64,000 nucleotides of DNA, from positions 1 through 64,000 of the forward strand of contig NZ_JAGGKM010000004.1 in NCBI RefSeq assembly GCF_017873715.1, in the 5' to 3' direction. Made by a program: the position numbers and the translations under genes. This DNA comes from Cytobacillus luteolus (GTDB lineage: Bacteria > Bacillota > Bacilli > Bacillales > Bacillaceae_L). This document shows positions 53,724 through 63,206 of the stretch, piece by piece. A model generated the notes under the pieces. It saw only the letters and a program-made list of their open reading frames with translations. It had not been told where the DNA came from and ran no database searches. Numbering within the stretch: position 1 is the first letter of the stretch; the number at the start of each line of letters is the position of its first letter.

Positions 53724-53762
53724 AAAAAGCTAATGTGGTTGTTTCCACATTAGCTTTTTTAA
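53724..53762 (-). terminator. Terminator after sodA
   Basis: AAAAAAGCTAATGTGG, TTGTTT, CCACATTAGCTTTTTT: symmetrical, active on both strands. Confidence 0.93.
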
Positions 53763-53771
53763 TTTGTGAGA

Positions 53772-54380
53772 TTATTTTGCTGCGTTGTAACGCTTAGTTA
53801 CTTCATCCCAGTTTACAACATTGAAGAATGCTGCAACATAATCAGGACGACGGTTTTGATAATTTAAGTAGTAAGCATGCTCCCAAACGTCAACACCAAG
53901 TACAGGTGTTTTACCTTCCATTAATGGAGAGTCTTGGTTTGGTGTGCTAGTTACTTCTAATTCACCATTGTTAACTACTAGCCAAGCCCAACCTGAACCA
54001 AAACGAGTTGCAGCAGCTTTTGCGAATTCTTCTTTAAATGAAGCAAAGCTTCCGAATTTGCTGTTGATTGCGTCTGCTAATTCACCAGTAGGTTCACCGC
54101 CACCGTTTGGAGAAAGAATTGTCCAGAAAAGGCTGTGGTTAGCGTGTCCTCCACCATTGTTACGTACAGCTGTACGTGCTGCTTCAGGAACTGCATCAAG
54201 GTTTGAGATTAGATCTTCAACACTCTTGCTTAGTAACTCTTCGTTACCTTCTAATGCTGCGTTCACGTTTGTAATGTATGTATTGTGGTGTTTTGTGTGG
54301 TGAATATTCATGGTTTCTTTGTCAATGTGTGGTTCTAATGCATCATATGCATATGGTAATTGTGGTAATTCGTATGCCAT
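53772..54380 (-). CDS. sodA: Superoxide dismutase (Mn)
   Basis: 202 residues. Metal ligands: His27 in NIHHTKHH, His82 in NHSLFW, Asp and His in [12 protein letters not shown]. The GGGHANHS and Gln-less WAWLVV patterns fit the manganese type; a strict Mn or Fe assignment is not certain. Cytosolic detoxification of superoxide. Start ATG 54380 has AAGGAGG upstream; the frame is open 20 codons before it. Confidence 0.97.
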   Translation of the reverse strand: MAYELPQLPYAYDALEPHIDKETMNIHHTKHHNTYITNVNAALEGNEELLSKSVEDLISNLDAVPEAARTAVRNNGGGHANHSLFWTILSPNGGGEPTGELADAINSKFGSFASFKEEFAKAAATRFGSGWAWLVVNNGELEVTSTPNQDSPLMEGKTPVLGVDVWEHAYYLNYQNRRPDYVAAFFNVVNWDEVTKRYNAAK

Positions 54381-54589
54381 AATAATTTCCTCCTTGGATA
54401 TAGATAATTTTTTTGTAAACATCATGAAACACATATACATGTTTCATATGTTTGTTAATTCTTACATTACCAAAACTGCCATTAAATATCAATTAATTAG
54501 CTCTCAACATAACTATAATAGCCTATGCTTTTACATTTATACATACAGCCTCTTCAAATGTTGATTCTAGTTTATATCCAGTCCGTTTC

Positions 54590-54715
54590 TTTTCGCTACA
54601 GGCACTTGCTTTCCGCGGGGAGGAAGTCGAGCCTCCTCGACGTTCCGTCTGCGGGGTCTCGACCTTTCCTCAACTCCCGCAGGAGTCAAGTACCTTCCGC
54701 TCCAATCCACTATGC
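54590..54715. repeat. GC-rich dispersed element (Bacillus intergenic repeat type)
   Basis: A GC-rich island in AT-rich surroundings with CTTTCCGCGGGGAGG, GTCGAGCCTCCTCGAC (self-complementary) and CTGCGGG...CTCCCGCAG. I recall this CTTTCCGCGGG/CTTCCGCTCC unit in many intergenic regions of Bacillaceae. No open frame of note; it lies between sodA and the DUF456 gene. Confidence 0.7.
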
Positions 54716-54732
54716 GTCTGTATAATAGACAG

Positions 54733-55215
54733 TTACAAAACAACCACTAGAAAATAACCTATCATAATCGCTTGTATGATTCCTTTTGTAATGACTCCGC
54801 TTAGGAAGCCTAGTAATGATCCAATTCCTATTTTGACAGCTTTTTTGAACTCAGTTTTATGTACGATTAGTTCTCCAATTATTGCTCCTGCGAATGGGCC
54901 GATAATGATTCCTGCCACAGGTATGACAAAAGGTCCAACTAACAAGCCAATAGTACTTCCCCATATGGCAGCTTTGCTTCCTCCGAACTTTTTTACTCCG
55001 AGTAAGTTTGTTAGATAATCCGCAGCTAGTAGTAATATAAAGAACAGTATTTGAATACTCCAGAAGAGAATTGAAAAATGGTCAAATCCATATGCAAAGC
55101 CATATATAGCTATTCCGAGTGCAATAAATACAACACTTGGAATGATTGGATAAACGAGTCCTATAAATGAGATGATAAAGCACGCAATGATTAAGATCCA
55201 ATATAAAATATCCAT
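54733..55215 (-). CDS. yqgC: DUF456 membrane protein YqgC
   Basis: 160 residues, nearly all hydrophobic: five helices, with the glycine-rich [38 protein letters not shown] core typical of DUF456. Matches Bacillus YqgC next to sodA. Function unknown. Confidence 0.92.
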   Translation of the reverse strand: MDILYWILIIACFIISFIGLVYPIIPSVVFIALGIAIYGFAYGFDHFSILFWSIQILFFILLLAADYLTNLLGVKKFGGSKAAIWGSTIGLLVGPFVIPVAGIIIGPFAGAIIGELIVHKTEFKKAVKIGIGSLLGFLSGVITKGIIQAIMIGYFLVVVL

Positions 55216-55230
55216 AGCTCTCTCCTTAAC

Positions 55231-55268
55231 TAAAAAAAGTGCAAGGGTTATAATCCCCTTGCACTCTA
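55231..55268 (-). terminator. Terminator after the Na/Pi cotransporter gene
   Basis: AGTGCAAGGGG, ATTATAA, CCCTTGCACT followed by T on the minus strand. Confidence 0.85.
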
Positions 55269-55297
55269 TTATATAGGAAAATATTTCTTTTTACACA

Positions 55298-56935
55298 TTA
55301 TAAATGACGTTCACCAAGAACAGCTTCTGCTATATTAACAGCATGATCTCCAATTCTTTCGAGGTTACTAATAATATCAACAAACACAATACCAGCTTGT
55401 GCAGAACATTTCCCTTCAGTTAGACGAAGGATATGTTTTTTACGTAAAGAGCGTTCCATACTATCAATTTGTTCTTCTTTCTTCACCACTTCAATAGCAG
55501 CGTGTGTATCATGATCTTCTAATGCTTTGAAAGCTTCATTTAAAGTAGAAATTGTTAATGCAAACATTTCATCTAAATCTTCAATAGCACCATCAGTAAG
55601 CTTAACTTTATTCGAGACTTGATAATCTACAAGCTCAATAATGTTCTCAAAATGGTCTCCAACTCGTTCAATATCACGTACCGTGTCTACCAATGCAGAA
55701 TGTAGTGTTGATTCTGATTCAGACATTGAGCTAGATGAAAGTTGAATTAGATAATCGGTGATCTTTCGATCTAAATTATTTATCGCATCTTCAAGTTGTA
55801 ATGCAACATCAGCGTGTTTCTGCTGTTGTGTCTTTAAAAAGTTATGTGATTCTTCAAGGCCTGTTACAGCAAATTTCCCCATTCGAACAACTTCTTCTCT
55901 TGCTTGGCCGATCGCAATGGAAGGAGATTGTTCAATAAATATAGGATCTAAATGCTTTGCTTTATATTCAACTATTGAATCTTCACCTGGAATAATCTTT
56001 GTAACTAAAAAGGCTAAGAAAGCAATAAATGGAAATTGAATTATTACGTTTGTTAAGTTAAATGTTCCATGAGCGAAAGCGATTGTCATTTCAGGGTTCA
56101 AATTGAATATTGTTTGGAACCAAACAATTAACTTTGTGAATAACGGTAAGACTAATAGGAAGATTGCAGTTCCTAACAAGTTAAAGATAACATGAGTTAA
56201 AGCAGCTCGCTTCGCAGCTACTGAAGCTCCTATTGCGGCTAAAATTGCAGTAATCGTTGTACCAATGTTATCCCCAAACAGAACAGGTAACGCAGCAGTG
56301 AGGGTAACTAAGCCTTCACCGTATAATCCCTGAAGAATACCAATTGTAGCACTTGAACTTTGAACAATGACTGTAAAGACTGTACCAATAACAACCCCTA
56401 AAATTGGGTTCGAACTCATACTAACTGTTAAATCATGAAAAGCCTCGAATGCTCGTAATGGTTTCATACCATCGCCCATCATTTGAAGTCCTAAGAATAA
56501 AGCACCGAATCCAAATACAATTTGTCCAAGATGATGAATTCTTTTACTTTTGAAAAAGAATAGCAAAAGTGCACCTAGGGCTATGATAGGTAGAGCATAG
56601 TCTGTTATTTTAATTCCTATGATAAATGCTGTTATCGTTGTACCGATATTAGCACCCATAATTACTCCAATAGCTTGTCTCAAGTTCATAAATCCTGCAC
56701 TTACGAGACCTACAGTTATTACTGTTGTTCCACTACTGGTTTGCAGGAGCACAGTTACTAATATACCTGCAAGTACACCCATAAATGGGTTAGTTGTATA
56801 TCGATCTAAAATATCCCTTAGTTTGTCACCAGCTGATTTTTGTAGCCCGTCACCCATGTATTTTATTCCGAATAGAAAAATACCGAGTCCACCAATAAAT
56901 TCAAATATCATCTTTTGAACATCTAGTTCCAACAC
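55298..56935 (-). CDS. Na+/phosphate cotransporter with PhoU domain
   Basis: 545 residues. Two inverted NptA/PNaS repeats with LLQTSSGTTVITVGLV (about 63) and IVQSSSATIGILQ (about 190) in the membrane part. A cytosolic PhoU-like domain follows (about 340-545) with ERVGDHFENI and ERIGDHAVNIAEA metal motifs. A low-affinity or regulated phosphate symporter, functionally linked to pst and phoU elsewhere in the window. Monocistronic with a PhoP-box-like sequence upstream. Confidence 0.92.
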   Translation of the reverse strand: MLELDVQKMIFEFIGGLGIFLFGIKYMGDGLQKSAGDKLRDILDRYTTNPFMGVLAGILVTVLLQTSSGTTVITVGLVSAGFMNLRQAIGVIMGANIGTTITAFIIGIKITDYALPIIALGALLLFFFKSKRIHHLGQIVFGFGALFLGLQMMGDGMKPLRAFEAFHDLTVSMSSNPILGVVIGTVFTVIVQSSSATIGILQGLYGEGLVTLTAALPVLFGDNIGTTITAILAAIGASVAAKRAALTHVIFNLLGTAIFLLVLPLFTKLIVWFQTIFNLNPEMTIAFAHGTFNLTNVIIQFPFIAFLAFLVTKIIPGEDSIVEYKAKHLDPIFIEQSPSIAIGQAREEVVRMGKFAVTGLEESHNFLKTQQQKHADVALQLEDAINNLDRKITDYLIQLSSSSMSESESTLHSALVDTVRDIERVGDHFENIIELVDYQVSNKVKLTDGAIEDLDEMFALTISTLNEAFKALEDHDTHAAIEVVKKEEQIDSMERSLRKKHILRLTEGKCSAQAGIVFVDIISNLERIGDHAVNIAEAVLGERHL

Positions 56936-56986
56936 TTTTCAACCCCTATGTATAAGTTTTCGACAAGAAAATACAAACCTTTTCAA

Positions 56987-57014
56987 ATGTAACGTAAAGT
57001 AAATTTATTGTAAA
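56987..57014 (-). promoter_or_regulatory. Candidate PhoP box of the Na/Pi transporter gene
   Basis: Minus strand TTTACA, 5 bases, TTTACT, then 5 bases and TTACAT; the first two hexamers fit the PhoP pattern and the third only loosely. About 50 bases before the start codon. Confidence 0.45.
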
Positions 57015-57132
57015 GAATTTATTATCTATACTTTATACATTTTACACAAACTATATAAAATTGATTCTTTTATTGTTAAATTAGGGTCTCCTCGTTAAAA
57101 TATTGTTGAGAGTACTTTAAGGATGTGTATAT

Positions 57133-57906
57133 ATGTCAATTTTCAAACAGTTTTATAAAAGCTTATATTCACCAAAGGACATTGCTTCTTTCCGTTTTCA
57201 AGGAATTGGAAAAACCATTTTGTTTGTTTTTGTTTTATCTCTTATTTCGCTTCTTCCAACTGGCTATCTTATTTCAACTGACATTTCAACTACTGTCGGT
57301 AATTTCGAGGAACTGCTTTCAGAAGATCTCCCCGATTTTAAAATTGAAAATGGTGTACTAGAGTCTGAGTATAGAGAACCGTATATTATTGAAAACAATA
57401 ACTTTACCTTTATCTTAGACAGTAGTGGTGAATTAACCGAAGAAGATGTCGAAAGTTTCAAGGATAGCCTTGTATTATTGAAAAATAAAGCATTACTAGT
57501 AACTGATATTAATGTTCAAACCTTTGATTACTCCCTTGTTGAAGGTATGCCAATTACAAGTAAAGAACTTGTTAGCTTTTTTAATACATTTAAAACTGCA
57601 TTACCTATTATCATTCCTGTTATTTTGCTTATCTTTTTTATTATGGTAAGTGGTTTGAAATTTATCGAAGTCACTTTCATTGCACTTATTGGGTTAATTT
57701 TGAACAATATCGTAAAGCTTAATTTACGCTTCCGACATACCTGGGTAATGGCTGCTTATAGTGTTACCATCCCTACTGTTTTCTTTACAATAATGGAAGC
57801 CTTACGAATACAAGTCATAATGGGAGCTTTCTTAAACTGGTTTGTTGCAGTTATTGTTCTTTACCTTGCAATGAAAGAAATCCTTAACAAAAAAATTAAA
57901 TCATAA
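57133..57906 (+). CDS. yqgB: DUF1189 membrane protein YqgB
   Basis: 257 residues. The N-terminal FKQFYKSLYSPKDIASFRFQGIGKTILFVF, one membrane helix, an extracellular domain of about 110 residues, then three more helices. This matches the DUF1189 (YqgB/maltodextrin utilisation YvdJ-like) family. Function unknown. It lies in the B. subtilis order yqfZ-yqgA-yqgB-yqgC. Confidence 0.9.
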   Translation: MSIFKQFYKSLYSPKDIASFRFQGIGKTILFVFVLSLISLLPTGYLISTDISTTVGNFEELLSEDLPDFKIENGVLESEYREPYIIENNNFTFILDSSGELTEEDVESFKDSLVLLKNKALLVTDINVQTFDYSLVEGMPITSKELVSFFNTFKTALPIIIPVILLIFFIMVSGLKFIEVTFIALIGLILNNIVKLNLRFRHTWVMAAYSVTIPTVFFTIMEALRIQVIMGAFLNWFVAVIVLYLAMKEILNKKIKS

Positions 57907-57937
57907 GCAAATAAGTGATTTTTTAGTCATTTCTTCC

Positions 57938-57985
57938 GATGGACAAGCATATGGATAAATAAGCTTGTCCATTGGAGGTTTTTTT
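57938..57985 (+). terminator. Hairpin/terminator before the LysM gene
   Basis: ATGGACAAGC...GCTTGTCCAT is followed by TGGAGG and seven T, directly before the next ATG. It can end yqgB transcription, and the T-run together with GGAGG also forms the ribosome-binding region of the downstream gene. Confidence 0.65.
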
Positions 57986-58324
57986 ATGAAAAAGTTTATT
58001 GGCGTACTACTTGCATTATTTTTATTATATATTGTGTATCATGATGTAACACAAGGAACCTTACCATCAATGAAAGAGCAGCCAGTTGCAGCTGCAGCTG
58101 CAGAGCAAGTATCAAAGCCTATCGAAAATACTACAATCCCTTTTCAAATTGTAAAAATTAAAGCAGGAGATACAGTGCTCTCTCTTACTGAATCATTATC
58201 TACCGGTAATGTCTCCATAGAAAAGATTATTTCTGATTTTGAAGAACTAAACCCAAAAGCGACTGCAAACTCGATTATTATTGGAAAAGAATATAAAATC
58301 CCTGTTTATTCAGAGGGAGAATGA
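57986..58324 (+). CDS. yqfZ: Membrane-anchored LysM protein (YqfZ-like)
   Basis: About 112 residues: an N-terminal membrane segment (4-20), a short Ala-rich linker, then one LysM-like domain (IVKIKAGDTVLSLTESL...NPKATANSIIIGKEYKIP). It lies just before ispG, as YqfZ does. Start ATG 57986 is seven bases after GGAGG; the frame opens seven codons earlier. Presumed peptidoglycan binder. Confidence 0.85.
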   Translation: MKKFIGVLLALFLLYIVYHDVTQGTLPSMKEQPVAAAAAEQVSKPIENTTIPFQIVKIKAGDTVLSLTESLSTGNVSIEKIISDFEELNPKATANSIIIGKEYKIPVYSEGE

Positions 58325-58424
58325 TTCTTTCTTGTCAATGCTCATAAACCACTGGTACAATAAAAAAGTGAAATAATAACAATTCAATATAAGTTAAAGT
58401 AACTATTCGAAGGAGCGATTTTTC

Positions 58425-59525
58425 TTGACTGAAATAATCCATCGTACGAAAACCCGTCCTATTAAAGTTGGTAACTTAACGATAGGTGGAAATAATGAAG
58501 TTGTCATTCAAAGTATGACGACTACCAAAACACATGATGTTGAAGCAACTGTTGCTGAAATAAAAAGACTTGAAGAAGCAGGATGTCAGGTTGTTCGTGT
58601 TGCGTGTCCTGATGAACGTGCTGCTAATGCAATCTCTGAGATCAAGAAAAGAATCAATATCCCACTTGTTGTCGACATTCACTTTGACTATAAATTAGCT
58701 CTTAAAGCCATAGAAGGTGGAGCAGATAAAATTCGGATCAACCCTGGAAACATTGGCCGCAGAGAAAAGGTTGAAGCTGTTGTAAAGGCAGCAAAGGAAA
58801 AAGGTATTCCTATTCGAATCGGGGTAAATGCTGGTTCACTTGAAAAACGAATTATCGATAAGTATGGGTACCCTACAGCAGATGGTATGGTTGAAAGTGC
58901 TTTACATCATATTAAAATACTAGAAGACCTTGAGTTTTATAATATTATCGTTTCAATGAAAGCATCTGATGTAAATTTAGCGATTGAGGCATATGAGAAA
59001 GCTGCAAAAGCCTTTGATTACCCGCTCCACTTAGGAATTACTGAATCAGGTACACTTTTTTCAGGAACTGTAAAGAGTGCAGCTGGATTAGGTGCGATTT
59101 TAAGTAAAGGAATTGGTAATACAGTAAGAATTTCATTGAGTGCGGATCCTGTTGAAGAAGTGAAAGTAGCAAGAGAGTTATTAAAAGCATTCGGGTTATC
59201 GTCTAATGCAGCTACACTCATTTCATGCCCTACTTGTGGCCGAATTGAAATTGACTTAATTAGCATTGCAAATGAAGTTGAAGATTATATCTCAACGATT
59301 AAAGCACCAATAAAAGTTGCAGTATTAGGATGTGCTGTAAACGGTCCTGGTGAAGCGAGAGAAGCTGATATCGGTATTGCCGGTGCTCGTGGTGAGGGGT
59401 TATTATTTAGACACGGTAAAATTGTCCGTAAAGTACCAGAAGAAACAATGGTAGAAGAATTAAAAAAAGAAATTGATGCAATTGCTGAGGAGTATTTCGC
59501 AAAAAAGGCTCAGGAGCAAGTATAA
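58425..59525 (+). CDS. ispG: 4-hydroxy-3-methylbut-2-enyl diphosphate synthase
   Basis: 366 residues; the penultimate step of the MEP isoprenoid pathway, reducing MEcPP to HMBPP with a 4Fe-4S cluster. Cluster ligands SCPTCGR (about 266) and CAVNGPGEA (about 300). The N-terminal TIM-barrel half begins with [15 protein letters not shown]. The start is TTG 58425, well spaced from GAAGGAGCG. Followed by a terminator. Confidence 0.97.
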   Translation: MTEIIHRTKTRPIKVGNLTIGGNNEVVIQSMTTTKTHDVEATVAEIKRLEEAGCQVVRVACPDERAANAISEIKKRINIPLVVDIHFDYKLALKAIEGGADKIRINPGNIGRREKVEAVVKAAKEKGIPIRIGVNAGSLEKRIIDKYGYPTADGMVESALHHIKILEDLEFYNIIVSMKASDVNLAIEAYEKAAKAFDYPLHLGITESGTLFSGTVKSAAGLGAILSKGIGNTVRISLSADPVEEVKVARELLKAFGLSSNAATLISCPTCGRIEIDLISIANEVEDYISTIKAPIKVAVLGCAVNGPGEAREADIGIAGARGEGLLFRHGKIVRKVPEETMVEELKKEIDAIAEEYFAKKAQEQV

Positions 59526-59532
59526 ATTAATT

Positions 59533-59567
59533 GTTAAAAAGGCTGAGGGTATTCTTCAGCCTTTTTA
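59533..59567 (+). terminator. Bidirectional terminator after ispG
   Basis: AAAAAGGCTGA, GGGTATTC, TTCAGCCTTTTT. Confidence 0.92.
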
Positions 59568-59801
59568 GTCATCATCATTATTAATTTGGATTGCAGGTGT
59601 ATTATTATAGATATAGGTTGGCGGAAGGTCATTTGGGTGGACCTCACGATCGTGATCCTTATAAAATTGATTGTTAATTTTCAGATTGGCTTCTTCTGTT
59701 TTACTTACATTTTCACTAGCTAATGTACTTTGACTCGGCATGTCGTCTAAGTATTGATTAATTTTTAAATTTGCATTGTCAGAATTGTTTTTTTGATCCA
59801 T
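59565..59801 (-). CDS. Hypothetical small polar protein (78 aa)
   Basis: A hydrophilic Asn/Asp-rich protein with no cysteine, membrane segment or motif. The phrase ANLKIN occurs twice (near residues 10 and 38), suggesting an internal duplication. It lies between ispG and the yqfX-like gene, with AAGG upstream of ATG. Probably real but not recognised. Confidence 0.6.
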   Translation of the reverse strand: MDQKNNSDNANLKINQYLDDMPSQSTLASENVSKTEEANLKINNQFYKDHDREVHPNDLPPTYIYNNTPAIQINNDDD

Positions 59802-59825
59802 TCAAAACACCCTTACCTTAGCTTA

Positions 59826-59866
59826 AATTAAAGCTCGGTACAGAAATGTACCGAGCTTTATTATCG
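59826..59866 (-). terminator. Terminator after the yqfX-like gene
   Basis: AAAGCTCGGTAC, AGAAAT, GTACCGAGCTTT with A/T flanks. Confidence 0.88.
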
Positions 59867-59883
59867 TTCTACACTACGCTACC

Positions 59884-60276
59884 TTAAAAAAATGGGAGGA
59901 TAAATATGCCTACGATAATTGAAATGGCACCAATCCCTATTGCCCATGCTCCTAATCCTGTAGCACCTCTTCTGCGTGCGATAAAGCCAATAATAATCCC
60001 AGCAGCTCCCATAAGTACTGGCATTACAAATAATGAAATGATTGATAACGCTAATGCCAACCATCCCATACCAGTTCCACCTGTAACTGTATCATTATTT
60101 GTTTCCTCTACAGTTTCCCTGTTGTAATTTGTACCTAGTGGAGGTGCAACCTCAGCTGCAGTCTCCTCGGAATAGTCCGAATAGATATTTGAACCTAGGT
60201 TTGGATCGACAAAATGATTCTCATCATAATCATGAGCAATTCCTCGTTCACGGTTATTGTTTTGATCTTCTGCCAT
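59884..60276 (-). CDS. yqfX: Small membrane protein YqfX-like
   Basis: 130 residues: an acidic N-terminal half with a HDYDENHFVDPN segment and a C-terminal pair of glycine-rich hydrophobic helices (LALALSIISLFVMPVLMGAAGIIIGFIARRRGATGLGAWAIGIGAI is DUF4190-like). Position between ispG and yqfW fits YqfX. Function unknown. Confidence 0.75.
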   Translation of the reverse strand: MAEDQNNNRERGIAHDYDENHFVDPNLGSNIYSDYSEETAAEVAPPLGTNYNRETVEETNNDTVTGGTGMGWLALALSIISLFVMPVLMGAAGIIIGFIARRRGATGLGAWAIGIGAISIIVGIFILPFF

Positions 60277-60445
60277 TGCTTAATCCCTCGCTTTCCTTAA
60301 GAGTAAGGAGCATTTATATTATTGAACCAATGACGTCTAATTATGTTGTTAATGTTTTCTTCTAATGGAAAGAAGTATAGTATGTTAAACTATAACTATT
60401 CTGTAAATCATGCTATTAATGTTATTCAAGGAGATGCTGTAAAAA

Positions 60446-61018
60446 ATGAATAAGAAACTTGGTATCGATATTGATGGAACGATAACATGTCCAACAACAT
60501 TTGTTCCTTATATTAATGAATCATTTCATATGAATATAACGCTTAACGATATGACTGAATACGATTTGCGTCCATTATTAAAAGTTAATGACGAACAGTT
60601 TTGGGAATGGATGAACAAAGTAGAACCAACCATCTATAAAAATGCACCTTTGGCAAAAGATGCAAAGTCTGTCTTGGATATTTGGAAAGATCACCATGAA
60701 TTAATTTATATTAGTGCTAGAAGAGATCAATACGTACCTGTTACTCATGAATGGTTTAAGGATAATCAAATGCACTATCATAAAATTGATTTAGTTGGAA
60801 GTCATGACAAATTAGAGGCTGTAAAGAGGCATAAAATTGACTTGTTCTTTGAAGATAAACATGACAATGCATGTGATATCAGTGAAGAATGTAAGATTCC
60901 TGTAATCCTTTTTAATACACCATACAATCAAGATCCTATCCCCCAAAACGTAATTAGGGTAAATGATTGGGTAGAGGCACGAAATTGGGTGGACAAGTAT
61001 ATTAAAGAACAAACCTAA
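60446..61018 (+). CDS. yqfW: HAD-family 5'-nucleotidase-like protein YqfW
   Basis: 190 residues. Motif I IDIDGTITC carries the Asp-x-Asp of the HAD phosphatases, YISARRDQY is motif II, and FEDKHDNACDI the acidic motif. It belongs to the 5'(3')-deoxyribonucleotidase-like NT5C group. GGAGATG precedes ATG at a suitable distance. Substrate unknown. It is convergent with zur. Confidence 0.9.
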   Translation: MNKKLGIDIDGTITCPTTFVPYINESFHMNITLNDMTEYDLRPLLKVNDEQFWEWMNKVEPTIYKNAPLAKDAKSVLDIWKDHHELIYISARRDQYVPVTHEWFKDNQMHYHKIDLVGSHDKLEAVKRHKIDLFFEDKHDNACDISEECKIPVILFNTPYNQDPIPQNVIRVNDWVEARNWVDKYIKEQT

Positions 61019-61021
61019 AAT

Positions 61022-61067
61022 AAGTAAAGGTGTCCCCATTTATTAGTAAGGGGACACCTTTTACCTT
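61022..61067 (+). terminator. Bidirectional terminator yqfW/zur
   Basis: AAAGGTGTCCCC, loop, GGGGACACCTTTT between convergent genes. Confidence 0.93.
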
Positions 61068-61088
61068 TTCATCCAAGTTTGGTTTAAT

Positions 61089-61496
61089 TTAACACTCAGG
61101 ACATGTACCGTAAATTTCGAATTTATGACCAGTAACCTCATACCCCTTGAGATTGTCAGATAATACTTCCATTGGACATAGGTCAATCTCTTTTGTCTTT
61201 CCACATTCCATGCAAATAAAATGATGGTGATGGTGCTTTGTACTGCAAGTAAATCGGAAATGCTTTTCCCCAGATAACTCAGTGGTTTCTAAAATACCTA
61301 ACTCTACAAAGGTAGAAAGATTGCGATATATTGTATCAAAACTTAAGCCTGGGTAATCATCTTTCATATGATCTAATACATCCTTAGCTGTTAGATATTT
61401 ATTGGATTTTGAAAATAACTCCAGCATATCTTCTCTTTTACCCGTATGTTTAAACCCTTTTTCTTTCATTAATTCTAACGCTTCAGTTACTTTCAT
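61089..61496 (-). CDS. zur: Zinc uptake regulator Zur (Fur family)
   Basis: 135 residues. A winged-helix DNA-binding domain is followed by the [17 protein letters not shown] metal site and a C-terminal CPEC, which together supply the structural and sensory zinc ligands. Represses zinc uptake genes when zinc is ample. Start ATG 61496 ([15 protein letters not shown]) matches Zur; the open frame extends 15 codons further, inside znuB. It overlaps the znuB end by 14 bases and is co-transcribed. Confidence 0.95.
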   Translation of the reverse strand: MKVTEALELMKEKGFKHTGKREDMLELFSKSNKYLTAKDVLDHMKDDYPGLSFDTIYRNLSTFVELGILETTELSGEKHFRFTCSTKHHHHHFICMECGKTKEIDLCPMEVLSDNLKGYEVTGHKFEIYGTCPEC

Positions 61497-62337
61497 TTTT
61501 AAACGATCTTCCTCTCCGCCACTTTTTCCAACTGATTGCACTAATCAAGATGAAAACTGCTAGCACAACAATTGTTCCACCAGGAGCTAAGTCTAAATGA
61601 TAGGATAAAATTAATCCGACAATTACAGAGATTTCCCCAAATAACACTGAGAAAAAGATGGTTTGTTTAAAACCATTGGCTATTCGGATACTTGCTGCGA
61701 CTGGAATTGTCATTAACGAGGAAACTAATAAAATCCCTACAATTCTCATCGAGGCAGCAATTACAAGAGCAACTGTTATGATAAAAATGAAGTGTATTAA
61801 CTTAGAATTTATTCCAGATGCAATCGCATGTTCTTCATCGAACGATAAAAGAAATAATTCTTTATAAAATAAAATAATAATAACTACAACAAAACCTGAG
61901 ATTCCTACAACAGCCCACATATCACTTCTACTTACTGCACTAACACTTCCGAATAAGTAATTAAATAAGTCCGTATTAAATCCATCGGCAAGAGAAATAA
62001 ATATAACACTTAATCCGATTCCTCCGGATAAAATGATAGGTATTGCAAGCTCCTGATAATGTTTATAGATACCTCTTAATTTTTCGATAAATAAGGAACC
62101 TGTAACGGAGAAAGCCATTCCCATATAAAGAGGGTTAATCCCTACAAGGCCAAAGCGTTTCTCTATAAACAAACTAGCTGCTATTCCAGCAAGAGTAACG
62201 TGACTAAGCGCATCAGCAATCAAGGATAAACGTCTAACAACTACAAACACTCCAAGTAATGGTGCTATAAAGCCTATCAATACCCCTGCAATAAAGGCAT
62301 TTTGTAAAAATTCATACTGTAAGAGTCCTTCAAGCAT
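61483..62337 (-). CDS. znuB: Zinc ABC transporter permease ZnuB
   Basis: About 284 residues, eight or so membrane helices, ABC-3 family with [26 protein letters not shown] near the N-terminus and [17 protein letters not shown] near 215. Partner of ZnuC. Start ATG 62337 lies eight bases after GGAGG and overlaps the znuC end by eight bases. The solute-binding protein (ZnuA) is not in the window. Confidence 0.94.
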   Translation of the reverse strand: MLEGLLQYEFLQNAFIAGVLIGFIAPLLGVFVVVRRLSLIADALSHVTLAGIAASLFIEKRFGLVGINPLYMGMAFSVTGSLFIEKLRGIYKHYQELAIPIILSGGIGLSVIFISLADGFNTDLFNYLFGSVSAVSRSDMWAVVGISGFVVVIIILFYKELFLLSFDEEHAIASGINSKLIHFIFIITVALVIAASMRIVGILLVSSLMTIPVAASIRIANGFKQTIFFSVLFGEISVIVGLILSYHLDLAPGGTIVVLAVFILISAISWKKWRRGRSFKNESN

Positions 62338-63121
62338 GGTTGTGTCCTCCATGATTATGACTATGATCATGTGTTAATACATGAAGGTGATGGCCATAAA
62401 ACTGTGAAAAATCTTTTTCTTGTAATTCATCGAAATCCTTTGCACTCCCGTGAAAATGTAAATGCTTATTTAAACAAGCAACGTGAGTAACTTTATCGGT
62501 AATTGTACCAACGTCATGCGTAACTAAGATTAATGTAATTCCTAATCGTTTGTTTAAATCATCTAGCATATTATAGAAATTTTGCACTGTTTGCGCATCA
62601 ATTCCAACTGTTGGTTCATCAAGAATCAATAACTCTGGTTGACTTACAAGTGCTCTTGCTATAAACACTCTTTGCTGTTGTCCTCCTGATAATTCGCCAA
62701 TGTTTCTATGAACGAACTCAGTCATACCTACAGAAGCAATTGCCTCTGTCACCAATTGCTTATTTTCTTTACCTAAGAATTTAAATAATCCAAGTTTTGA
62801 TGTTAAACCACTAGCTACAACTTCGAAAACTGTAGCAGGAAAGCCTGAGTTAAAACTATTTGCTTTTTGTGAGACAAATCCAATTTTGTGCCAGTTCTTA
62901 AACGAGTGAATATCTGTACCAAATAGCTTTATCGTGCCTTTTTGTGGCTTTAAAAGTCCTAGTAAGCACTTTAACAACGTTGATTTTCCAGAACCATTTG
63001 GTCCTACTAAACCTAAAAAAGCACCTTTTGGTACAGTTAAATGTATATCTTCAAGCACATTTTGCTTTTCATATCGATAATACAGATGATCGATTTCTAA
63101 TATTAGGTTATGGTCTTGCAT
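62330..63121 (-). CDS. znuC: Zinc ABC transporter ATPase ZnuC
   Basis: 263 residues. Walker A GPNGSGKST, Q-loop VSQKANSF, signature LSGGQQQR, Walker B with DEPTVGID, switch His VTHDVG. The C-terminus is histidine-rich ([20 protein letters not shown]), which may bind zinc and is seen in zinc-type transporters. First gene of znuC-znuB-zur. Confidence 0.95.
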   Translation of the reverse strand: MQDHNLILEIDHLYYRYEKQNVLEDIHLTVPKGAFLGLVGPNGSGKSTLLKCLLGLLKPQKGTIKLFGTDIHSFKNWHKIGFVSQKANSFNSGFPATVFEVVASGLTSKLGLFKFLGKENKQLVTEAIASVGMTEFVHRNIGELSGGQQQRVFIARALVSQPELLILDEPTVGIDAQTVQNFYNMLDDLNKRLGITLILVTHDVGTITDKVTHVACLNKHLHFHGSAKDFDELQEKDFSQFYGHHLHVLTHDHSHNHGGHNHA

Positions 63122-63134
63122 GAAATCACCTTTT

Positions 63135-63158
63135 CAGTTTTTAAGAATCATTCCGATT
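63135..63158 (-). promoter_or_regulatory. Candidate Zur box
   Basis: Minus strand AAATCGGAATGATTCTTA, about 20 bases before the znuC start. The left half matches the Bacillus Zur box (AAATCGTAATNATTACGATTT) in 9 of 10 places, the right half only partly. Operon autoregulation by zinc is biologically plausible. Confidence 0.4.
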
Positions 63159-63206
63159 TACAAGTATACATGACACTCAACCTTTTGTAAAGAAAGGGGC
63201 TAGTTG

